Positions 1 through 6,457 of a stretch of DNA of 12,986 nt are shown in pieces. The number at the start of each line of letters is the position of its first letter. Position 1 is the first letter of the stretch. A program made the translations under genes and the position numbers. The DNA comes from Faecalibacterium sp. UBA7177. GTDB taxonomy: Bacteria; Bacillota; Clostridia; Oscillospirales; Ruminococcaceae. The DNA is taken from assembly GCA_002491225.1 (NCBI GenBank), contig DKVN01000013.1, forward strand, positions 1-12,986. The letters run 5' to 3'. Under the pieces are notes generated by a model. It was not told the DNA's origin and did not search any database. It saw only the letters and a list, made by a program, of their open reading frames with translations.

Positions 1-1098
1 GGTTCCGTTCCAGTCCTGCATCTTCACAAGGTCGCCGGTGCCGTCGTAGAGATAAGAAACGCTCTGCCCATCGGCATAGTTGATGTTGGAAACGAGGTTG
101 ACCGGGCTGTACTCGTACTCGGTGACATAGCCGTCCTCATCGGTTTTGGAGATGAGGTTGCCGTTGCCGTCGTACACAAGCACCTTGCCGTCGCCCTTTG
201 CGTTGACCTCGCTGGTGACGAGCCCGCGGTGGTCGTAGGTGTAAAGGGTCTCCTGCCACTCGTCCACATCGTGCACTTCATCTACCCGGTGCAGCTTGAC
301 GCTGACCAGGCGATCCATGCTGTCGTAGGTGAAGAGGCTGCTGTTGCCCGCCGCATCGATGGATTCGACAATATTGCCATTGCCGTCCAGCACATACCGG
401 GTGGTGTTGCCGTTGCGGTCGGTGAGGGTGACGAGGTTGTCGTTTCGGTCGTAGGTGTAGCTCTCGCTGTTGCCCAAACCATCCGTGTACTTGATCAGAT
501 TACCCTTGGCGTCGTACTCGTAGGTGCGGCGCACGCCGTTCTCGTCCGTCTCGGCGGTGACCCGATCCATCGGGTCATACTCAAAGCGGCGGAAGCTGCC
601 GTAGGCGTCCTCGATGGCGGTGAGCCGCCCCTTGGCGTCGTAGGTGTAGCGGGTAATTGCGCCGTCCTCGTTGACCGCCTGGACTACCCGGCCGAGGGCG
701 TCGTAGGTGTAGGCATACACCCCGCCCTCCTCGTTGGTGACAGAGGTCTGGCGGTTGAGGGGATCATACACGGCGGTTTTGATGTTGCCGCGCGGGTCGG
801 TGATGCTGACAAGGTTGCCGTTCTCATCGTAGGCATAGAGGGTGGTGTAGTTTTCGCCGTCGGTGGCCGAAATCAGCTGGTCGTTGAGGTCATAGGTGTA
901 GGTCTCGATGCCGCCGTCCGGATTGGTGACCTTGACGAGATTGCCGTTGCCATCGTACTCGCAGCGGGTCACATTTCCATTGGCATCCCGGATGGTGGAG
1001 ACCCGATCCTCTTCGTCATACGAATAGTAGGTGCGGTAACCCTCGGGATCCAGGATGGATGCCACCATATCGTTGGCGTTGTAGGTGTAGACGGTCAC
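1..1098 (-). CDS. Rhs/YD-repeat protein fragment, N-terminus missing, C-terminus beyond window
   Basis: Reading the minus strand from 1161 down to 1 gives one uninterrupted frame, closed upstream by the TAA at 1162-1164. From about residue VTVYTY it consists of roughly 17 tandem YD repeats of about 20 residues, with cores such as YDENGNLVSITD, YDAKGRLTAIED and YDRNDNLVTLTD. In Rhs/WapA/Tc-toxin-type proteins such repeats build a large beta-sheet shell around a C-terminal toxin or effector; that end would lie to the left, outside the window. No signal peptide or N-terminal domain is present and the repeats begin abruptly. The end used here is the first plausible in-frame GTG (1096-1098); an ATG lies at 1066-1068. 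Neither has a Shine-Dalgarno sequence, so this may be a 5'-truncated or displaced (orphan) Rhs segment rather than an expressed gene. One repeat (333-244) is 30 residues long and breaks the spacing. The repeat family is certain; functional status is not. Confidence 0.85.
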   Translation of the reverse strand, partial: MTVYTYNANDMVASILDPEGYRTYYSYDEEDRVSTIRDANGNVTRCEYDGNGNLVKVTNPDGGIETYTYDLNDQLISATDGENYTTLYAYDENGNLVSITDPRGNIKTAVYDPLNRQTSVTNEEGGVYAYTYDALGRVVQAVNEDGAITRYTYDAKGRLTAIEDAYGSFRRFEYDPMDRVTAETDENGVRRTYEYDAKGNLIKYTDGLGNSESYTYDRNDNLVTLTDRNGNTTRYVLDGNGNIVESIDAAGNSSLFTYDSMDRLVSVKLHRVDEVHDVDEWQETLYTYDHRGLVTSEVNAKGDGKVLVYDGNGNLISKTDEDGYVTEYEYSPVNLVSNINYADGQSVSYLYDGTGDLVKMQDWNGT

Positions 1099-1108
1099 GA
1101 AAGACAAG

Positions 1109-1146
1109 GGGCCGGTTCTTTTGTCCCGGGACAAAAGAACCGGCCC
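1109..1146. repeat. perfect 38-bp palindrome between membrane-protein gene and Rhs fragment
   Basis: The left arm GGGCCGGTTCTTTTGTCCC is followed directly by its exact reverse complement, giving a 38-bp palindrome with no spacer. It begins 15 bp past the stop codon of the minus-strand membrane-protein gene and ends about 10 bp before the first possible Rhs start. Read on the minus strand it is followed by CTTGTCTTTC, a weak T-rich stretch, so it could act as an intrinsic terminator for the upstream gene. The absence of a loop and the perfection of the match fit equally well with a mobile or dispersed palindromic element or a recombination site. One copy only is visible in this window. Confidence 0.85.
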
Positions 1147-1161
1147 ACTGTCTCTGCCAGT

Positions 1162-1482
1162 TTATCGTTTTTTGCAGAAGAACCTGCCGATGCCATTTCC
1201 GGCAATGGACAGGATGCCATAAAGGATCACATAGCCCCACGCCGTCTCATTGTAATAAATGAAAATCGTTGGAATAAACAGGAGCATTGCCGTGACCGGC
1301 AGCAAAAAATCAAATCCATGCCGGACACCATAGACCAGCGAACAGATCAAGGTGATCGAAGGCATCACACATAACATCAGCACCATTGCAATGCCGGTAT
1401 CGCTCATCAAACAGGGGAGCAAATAATGATCTGCTGCCAGTACAATGGCGTAGGGGAGCAGGGTAAGCAGCCGTTTCTTCAT
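1162..1482 (-). CDS. small four-helix membrane protein of unknown function
   Basis: This 106-residue protein starts at ATG (1482-1480), preceded on the minus strand by a strong GGAGGA ribosome-binding site with good spacing and, further up, a convincing promoter. It is mostly hydrophobic, with four probable transmembrane helices at about residues 5-24, 29-51, 57-76 and 80-100. A KKR sequence near the N-terminus and another at the very C-terminus suggest both ends face the cytoplasm. A polar turn YGVRHGF (51-57) lies between helices 2 and 3. I do not recognise a catalytic motif and cannot assign a family. Base composition is clearly less GC-rich than the housekeeping genes to the right, which suggests acquisition by transfer. 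It sits directly upstream of the Rhs fragment, in the same frame, separated by TAA and the palindrome. An immunity role for an Rhs toxin is conceivable but only inferred from position. Confidence 0.75.
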   Translation of the reverse strand: MKKRLLTLLPYAIVLAADHYLLPCLMSDTGIAMVLMLCVMPSITLICSLVYGVRHGFDFLLPVTAMLLFIPTIFIYYNETAWGYVILYGILSIAGNGIGRFFCKKR

Positions 1483-1525
1483 GTGTTGTCCTCCAAATGG
1501 TTTAGAACCATCACCGTTGTTATTT

Positions 1526-1555
1526 ATTGTACACTACACGGAAGGTGGTTTTCAA
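1526..1555 (-). promoter_or_regulatory. sigma-A-type promoter for the small membrane-protein gene
   Basis: On the minus strand TTGAAA (1555-1550) is followed after 18 bp by TACAAT (1531-1526), each one or two mismatches from the sigma-A consensus. The gene's ribosome-binding site and ATG follow about 45 bp downstream. It points away from the miaB promoter, making this a divergent intergenic region. Confidence 0.6.
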
Positions 1556-1590
1556 GGCCAGATTGCCCCGCGCGCGCCCCGCTTTTTGAC

Positions 1591-1619
1591 TTGTGCAAAA
1601 CCGCAAAATGTTGTATACT
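1591..1619 (+). promoter_or_regulatory. probable sigma-A promoter for miaB
   Basis: TATACT (1614-1619) matches the -10 consensus at five of six positions. TTGTGC (1591-1596) lies 17 bp upstream as a weaker -35; a TTGACT at 1586-1591 is a better hexamer but 22 bp away, which is too far. Transcription would begin near 1626 and give a leader of about 60 nt before the GTG of miaB. Confidence 0.5.
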
Positions 1620-1684
1620 GAGATAGTCAATATTCACGAACAACCTCACCAACAGCTTCCTTTGAGCAGAAAGCGGGCAGATCA

Positions 1685-3073
1685 GTGCAGACCATCCATT
1701 TTACCCACAACGAGGCGGCGGCGCGGGCGGTGGCCGAGCGGTACGTCACGCCCCCCCTTGCCTATGTGCACAGCTACGGCTGCCAGCAGAATGTCAGCGA
1801 CGGCGAGCATCTCAAGGGAGTTTTGCTGGATATCGGCTACGGCCTGTGCAATAGCCCCGAGGATGCCGACCTCATCCTTTTTAACACCTGCGCCGTGCGG
1901 GAGCACGCCGAGCAGCGGGTATTCGGCAACGTGGGGGCGCTCAAACGCCTTAAGGAGCAAAAGCCGGAGCTCATCATCGGGCTGTGCGGCTGCATGGTGC
2001 AGCAGCCCCGCATCCTGGACAAGCTGCGGGCGAGCTACCCCTTTGTGGATCTCGCGTTCGGCACCAACGCCATCGACCAGCTGCCCGAGCTGCTGCTGGA
2101 AAAATGGCGCAGCGGCGGCAAACGGCTGCTCAAAGCGCCGGTGGCCCGCGAAAATATCGTCGAGGAGATCCCGGTACACCGGGAGTCGCCCTTCCGGGGC
2201 TGGCTGCCCATCATGTACGGGTGCGACAACTTCTGCACCTACTGCATCGTGCCCTACGTGCGCGGGCACGAGCGCAGCCGCAGCCCGCAGGATGTGCTGG
2301 ATGAGTTCCGCGGCCTTGTCGCCTCCGGCTGCAAAGAGATCACCCTGCTGGGCCAGAACGTCAACAGCTACGGCAAGGGCCTTGCCGAGCCCATCGATTT
2401 TGCCGGGCTGCTCGAGCTGCTCTGCGCCGAGCCGGGGGACTACCACATCCGCTTCATGACCAGCCACCCCAAGGACGCCAGCAAGCGGCTGATCGACGTC
2501 ATCGCCGCCCAGCCCAAAATCTGCCGCCATCTGCATCTGCCGGTGCAGAGCGGCAGCGACCGCATCCTCGCCCAGATGAACCGGCATTACACCGTCGGGC
2601 AGTACCTCGATCTGATCGACTACGCCCGCCAAAAAATCCCCGGGGTGACCTTTTCCAGCGATATCATCGTGGGGTTCCCCGGCGAGACCGAGGAGGACTT
2701 TGCCGCCACCCTCGCGCTGATCCAAAAGGTGAGGTACGCGCAGCTGTTCACCTTTATCTACTCCAAGCGCAGCGGCACCCGCGCGGCCGAACTGCCCGAC
2801 CCCACCCCCCGCAGCGAAAAAACCGCCCGGATGACCCGGCTGCTCAAGGCCCAGGACGAGATCGCCTTCGGGATTGCGGCCAGTTTGGTGGGCGGGGTCT
2901 ACCCGGCCCTCATCGAGGGCCGCGGGCGGCAGGAGGGCACCCTCAGCGCCCGGCTGGACAACAACTTTTTGGTGGAGTTTGCCCCCGGCACCGCGCAGGT
3001 GGGGCAGATGGTGCAGCTTGCGATCACCGGGGCCCGCGGCACCATGCTGCAGGGGCGGCTGGCCGATGGGTGA
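1685..3073 (+). CDS. miaB: tRNA-2-methylthio-N6-dimethylallyladenosine synthase MiaB
   Basis: MiaB is a radical-SAM methylthiotransferase that adds a methylthio group to i6A at position 37 of tRNAs reading codons that begin with U. It acts after MiaA, which is encoded downstream in the same cluster. All parts are visible in 462 residues. The N-terminal domain carries the three cysteines of the auxiliary 4Fe-4S cluster: C33 in YGCQQN, C69 in FNTCAVRE and C103 in LCGCMVQQ. The radical-SAM motif CDNFCTYC supplies C180, C184 and C187. A C-terminal TRAM domain for tRNA binding spans about 398-460. The GCQQN motif fits MiaB better than RimO or MtaB. The start is GTG; upstream in this frame to the stop at 1619 there is no other ATG, GTG or TTG, and the ribosome-binding site is weak. 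A gap of about 150 bp without clear signals separates it from ylbF. Confidence 0.96.
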   Translation: MQTIHFTHNEAAARAVAERYVTPPLAYVHSYGCQQNVSDGEHLKGVLLDIGYGLCNSPEDADLILFNTCAVREHAEQRVFGNVGALKRLKEQKPELIIGLCGCMVQQPRILDKLRASYPFVDLAFGTNAIDQLPELLLEKWRSGGKRLLKAPVARENIVEEIPVHRESPFRGWLPIMYGCDNFCTYCIVPYVRGHERSRSPQDVLDEFRGLVASGCKEITLLGQNVNSYGKGLAEPIDFAGLLELLCAEPGDYHIRFMTSHPKDASKRLIDVIAAQPKICRHLHLPVQSGSDRILAQMNRHYTVGQYLDLIDYARQKIPGVTFSSDIIVGFPGETEEDFAATLALIQKVRYAQLFTFIYSKRSGTRAAELPDPTPRSEKTARMTRLLKAQDEIAFGIAASLVGGVYPALIEGRGRQEGTLSARLDNNFLVEFAPGTAQVGQMVQLAITGARGTMLQGRLADG

Positions 3074-3222
3074 GCAGGCGCGCCGGTTTTCGGATGGGTT
3101 TTCAGAATGGGTTTTGGGCAAACTGAGGATATCAAATCAACACAGGGACGGCCGCGGCAGCCGCAGGCGGATCAGCGCCTCCCGGCCCGGCCGGCCAAAC
3201 CGTGAAAGGGGAAATTTGACCA

Positions 3223-3630
3223 ATGAACGCGATTGAGCTTTTCAAAAAAGCCGCCATGGCGATGCAGACCGACGAGCGGTACCTCGCCCTCGACGCCGCC
3301 CGCCGGGCCAACGACGAGGACGAGGGACTGCAGGACATGATCGGGGAGTTCAACCTCGTGCGGATGGACCTCAACAACGAGATCGGCAAGTCCGACCGCG
3401 ACGAGGCCCGCATCGCCGAGCTGAACGTCCGGGTCAACCAGCTGTACAGCGATATTATGTCCCACGAGGGGATGATCGCCTACAACAAGGCCAAGGCGGA
3501 CGCTGAGGCGATGATCTCCCACATCGACGCGATCATCAACACCGCGATGAACGGCGGCGACCCTATGAGCGTCGAGCCGCCCGCTGAGGGCTGCACCGGC
3601 AGCTGCTCCTCCTGCGCGGGCTGCCACTGA
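3223..3630 (+). CDS. ylbF: YlbF/YmcA-family regulator with C-terminal cysteine cluster
   Basis: This is a 135-residue, mainly alpha-helical, highly charged protein of the YlbF/YmcA (former DUF964) family. In Bacillus subtilis YlbF, YmcA and YaaT form an Fe-S-containing complex that supports RNase Y-dependent mRNA processing, competence and biofilm formation. Helical segments cover about 3-110, with the conserved-looking stretch ALDAARRANDEDEGLQ near the N-terminus. The tail ends GCTGSCSSCAGCH, placing cysteines at 124, 128, 131 and 134 and suggesting a metal or Fe-S ligand set. ATG at 3223 is preceded by AAAGGGG (3205-3211) with an 11-nt gap. Only 79 nt separate its stop from the preferred mutS start, so the two are probably cotranscribed. 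The family is clear; which paralogue it corresponds to functionally is not, and no ymcA or yaaT partner is in the window. Confidence 0.9.
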   Translation: MNAIELFKKAAMAMQTDERYLALDAARRANDEDEGLQDMIGEFNLVRMDLNNEIGKSDRDEARIAELNVRVNQLYSDIMSHEGMIAYNKAKADAEAMISHIDAIINTAMNGGDPMSVEPPAEGCTGSCSSCAGCH

Positions 3631-3691
3631 GCGAATGCCGAAAAAACCGGCCATGGCGCGGCCAGACGCCAGCAGGGGGCGCAGCGCCAGC

Positions 3692-3698
3692 AAAGGAG
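3692..3698 (+). promoter_or_regulatory. Shine-Dalgarno site favouring a TTG start for mutS
   Basis: AAAGGAG is the only strong Shine-Dalgarno sequence near the 5' end of mutS. It lies 11 nt before the TTG at 3710-3712. The upstream in-frame ATG at 3635 has no comparable site and would add 25 residues of low-complexity sequence. Confidence 0.55.
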
Positions 3699-3709
3699 CG
3701 GACAGGCAG

Positions 3710-6319
3710 TTGAAAAATACGGCAGGGCTTTCGCCCATGATGCAGCAGTATTTCGAGATCAAAAAAAATCACCCGGACGAGATCCTCTTTTTTCGTCTGG
3801 GGGATTTTTATGAGATGTTCTTTGACGACGCGATCCTCGCCTCCAAAGAGCTGGAGCTCACCCTCACCGGGCGGGACTGCGGGCTCGAGGAGCGGGCTCC
3901 CATGTGCGGGGTGCCCTTTCACAGCTACGAGAGCTATCTGGCCCGGCTGATCGCCAAGGGATACAAGGTGGCCATCTGTGAGCAGATGGAGGACCCCGCC
4001 ACCGCCAAGGGGCTGGTGCAGCGGGACATCATCCGGGTGGTCACCCCCGGCACGGTCATCGAGAGCAACATGCTCGAGGACGACAAAAACAACTATATCG
4101 CCTGCATCTACCTGCAGGGCGAGGCCGCCGGGGTCTGTTTTGCGGATATCTCCACCGGCACCGTGCACGCCACCGAGCTGCGGGGCAAAAAGCTGCCCGA
4201 GCAGATCTTGGCCGAGCTCTGCCGCTACACCCCCAGCGAGCTGCTGTTTAACCCCGCCATGCTCGATGAAAAGCAGGTCACCGATTACGTCCGCCAGCGG
4301 ATGCAGTGCGCGGTGAACCTGCTGGCCCAGGAGGAGTGGGAGCCCTCGGTCATCCGCGAGGCGCTCGCGCGCCAGTTCGGCCCGGATTGGGACGGCGCGG
4401 GCTTTGCCGAGGAGAGCCCGGCCCGCACGGCGCTGGGCGGGCTGCTGGGCTACCTGCACCGCACCCAGAAAAAGGGGGTCGAGCGGCTGGGCACCGTGCA
4501 CCGCTACGCCGAGGCCCAGTACATGCACCTTTCGCCCGTCACCCGCGCCAATCTGGAGCTGACCGAGACGATGCGGGGCCGCGAAAAGCGGGGCACCCTG
4601 CTCTGGGTGCTGGACAAGACCCGCACCGCCATGGGCAAGCGGCTGCTGCGCAACTGGATCGAGCAGCCGCTGGTGAGCCTGCCGGAGATCGAGGCCCGGC
4701 TAAACGCGGTGGAGGCGCTTTTCAAGGACACCATGACCCGCGGCGAGATCGGCGAGGCCCTCGATCAGGTGTTCGACCTCGAGCGGCTGATGACCCGCAT
4801 CGTCTACGGCTCGGCCAGCCCGCGGGAGGTCTTTTCGCTGGCCGCCACCTGCCGCCAGCTGCCGCGGCTAAAGCAGCTTGCCGGGCAGTGCGGCAGCCCC
4901 CAGCTGCAAACACTCTCGGATGAGATCGACCCTTTGCAGGACGTGATGCAGCAGGTGCTCGACACCCTGACCGCCGAGGAACTGCCCGCCACCCTCAAGG
5001 ACGGCGGGGTCATCCGCACCGGCCACAATCCCGAGGTGGACGAGCTGCGCGAGATCGTCCACGGCAGCAAGGGGGTGCTCTCCCGCATGGAGGCAAAGCT
5101 GCGGGAGGAGACCGGCATCCGCACCCTCAAGATCGGGTATAACCGGGTGTTCGGGTACTACATCGAGGTCAGCCGCTCCTTTACCGGCCAGGTGCCGGAC
5201 AATTTTGTGCGCAAGCAGACCCTGACCAACGGCGAGCGGTACATCACCGAGGAGCTGAAAGCTCTCGAAAACAAGATTTTGGGCGCGAGCGAGCGCTTGA
5301 TCGCGCTCGAACGCCAGCTGTTTGAGACCCTGCTGCAGGACCTCTCGGCCCAGCTGGTGCGCATCCAGTCGACCGCCGCGGCGGTGGCCCGGCTGGACGT
5401 GCTGGCCTCGCTGGCCCAGACCGCGGTGGACAACAACTATGTCAAGCCCGAGGTGGACGAGGGGGACGCTCTCATCATCACCGAGGGACGCCACCCGGTA
5501 ATCGAGCAGATCCACAAAAAGAGCGCCTTTGTGCCGAACAATACCCTCCTGGACTGCGGCGAAAACCGCATGCTCATCATCACCGGCCCCAACATGGCCG
5601 GAAAATCCACCTACATGCGCCAAAACGCGCTGATCGCTCTGATGGCGCAGATCGGCAGCTTTGTGCCCGCCAAGGCCTGCCGGGTGGGCATCGTGGACGC
5701 GATCTTCACCCGGGTGGGCGCGTCGGACGATCTGGCGGCGGGGCAGTCCACCTTTATGGTCGAGATGACCGAGGTGGCCGAGATTCTCGCCGCCGCCACC
5801 CCCAAAAGCCTTGTCATTCTGGACGAGATCGGCCGCGGCACCTCCACCTTTGACGGCATGAGCATTGCCCGCGCGGTGGTCGAGCACATCAGCGACAAGA
5901 CAGCCGGCCCCGGCTGCAAAACCCTCTTCGCTACCCATTATCACGAGCTGACCGAGATGGAAAAGAGCGTGGAGGGGGTCAAAAACTACAACATCGCGGT
6001 CAAAAAGCGGGGGGACAGCATCACCTTCCTGCGGCGGATCGTGCAGGGCCCGGCCGACGACAGCTACGGCATCGAGGTGGCAAAGTTAGCGGGCCTGCCC
6101 GACGAGGTAACCAAGCGGGCCAAAAGCATCCTCAAGCAGCTGGAGGCCACCGCCCCGAACGCCCACGCGGTGACCCAGCTTGATTTTGCCGCGGTGGAGG
6201 AGTACAACTCGCCCGCGGTGCCCAGCGAGGTGGCGGACAAGCTGCGGACGCTGGATGTCGAGACCCTGACCCCGATTGAGGCGCTGAACTTTTTGTATGA
6301 GATGAAAAAGATTTTGTGA
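3710..6319 (+). CDS. mutS: DNA mismatch repair protein MutS
   Basis: MutS recognises base mismatches and small loops as a dimer, then uses ATP to recruit MutL, encoded next door. From the TTG start the protein has 869 residues, normal for the family. The mismatch-wedge motif F33-Y34-E35 lies in the N-terminal domain, followed by connector, lever and clamp regions. The C-terminal ATPase has Walker A GPNMAGKS (626-633), the ABC-like segment with Walker B LVILDE ending at D705-E706, GRGTSTFDG just after, and ATHYHEL. QLDF at 823-826 resembles the beta-clamp-binding motif of Firmicutes MutS. The tail TPIEALNFLYEMKKIL is typical. I chose TTG 3710 because homology begins at LSPMMQQYF and the Shine-Dalgarno is there; ATG 3635, 4 nt after the ylbF stop, would give 894 residues. 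The gap to mutL is 138 bp. Confidence 0.97.
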   Translation: MKNTAGLSPMMQQYFEIKKNHPDEILFFRLGDFYEMFFDDAILASKELELTLTGRDCGLEERAPMCGVPFHSYESYLARLIAKGYKVAICEQMEDPATAKGLVQRDIIRVVTPGTVIESNMLEDDKNNYIACIYLQGEAAGVCFADISTGTVHATELRGKKLPEQILAELCRYTPSELLFNPAMLDEKQVTDYVRQRMQCAVNLLAQEEWEPSVIREALARQFGPDWDGAGFAEESPARTALGGLLGYLHRTQKKGVERLGTVHRYAEAQYMHLSPVTRANLELTETMRGREKRGTLLWVLDKTRTAMGKRLLRNWIEQPLVSLPEIEARLNAVEALFKDTMTRGEIGEALDQVFDLERLMTRIVYGSASPREVFSLAATCRQLPRLKQLAGQCGSPQLQTLSDEIDPLQDVMQQVLDTLTAEELPATLKDGGVIRTGHNPEVDELREIVHGSKGVLSRMEAKLREETGIRTLKIGYNRVFGYYIEVSRSFTGQVPDNFVRKQTLTNGERYITEELKALENKILGASERLIALERQLFETLLQDLSAQLVRIQSTAAAVARLDVLASLAQTAVDNNYVKPEVDEGDALIITEGRHPVIEQIHKKSAFVPNNTLLDCGENRMLIITGPNMAGKSTYMRQNALIALMAQIGSFVPAKACRVGIVDAIFTRVGASDDLAAGQSTFMVEMTEVAEILAAATPKSLVILDEIGRGTSTFDGMSIARAVVEHISDKTAGPGCKTLFATHYHELTEMEKSVEGVKNYNIAVKKRGDSITFLRRIVQGPADDSYGIEVAKLAGLPDEVTKRAKSILKQLEATAPNAHAVTQLDFAAVEEYNSPAVPSEVADKLRTLDVETLTPIEALNFLYEMKKIL

Positions 6320-6457
6320 TGTGTGCGTTTGGCGGTGTTTGGCGGGGACATCGGCTCGACTTTTCTCAAATCCGCCATAATTCCAACACAATTCCGCATT
6401 GGGACGGAATAAAATCATGGCAAGCGAAATGACTTTACAGAAAGGCGGCGAGGTGTG

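Noticed and set aside
100..1000. Recurring short DNA motifs such as GTTGCCGTTGCCGTCGTA that could suggest a CRISPR or direct-repeat array
   Set aside because: They are degenerate, spaced by about 60 bp multiples and encode the NGNL/YD core of the Rhs repeats; spacers are not unique sequence.
229..1374. A long plus-strand open frame of about 381 codons opposite the Rhs repeats
   Set aside because: Its Val/Gly/Ile-rich product is the reverse complement of the YD-repeat codons in the same triplet phase, and it continues through the palindrome into the antisense of the membrane-protein gene. The minus-strand frame gives clear Rhs repeats, so this is a shadow.
1682..3121. Long minus-strand open frame opposite miaB
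   Set aside because: High-GC third positions in miaB create antisense open frames; the product has no recognisable motif while the plus-strand frame is a complete MiaB.
3074..3222. Gap between miaB and ylbF checked for promoter, terminator or small gene
   Set aside because: Apart from the ylbF ribosome-binding site and a short near-repeat of ATGGGTTTT, nothing with adequate spacing or stem structure was found.
6356..6381. Possible promoter TCGACT...CATAAT before mutL
   Set aside because: The spacing is only 14 bp and both hexamers are weak, so mutL is more simply read with mutS.
6391..6410. Inverted repeat ATTCCG/CGGAAT in the mutS-mutL gap as a terminator
   Set aside because: Only a 6-bp A/T-containing stem with an 8-nt loop and no T tract on either strand.
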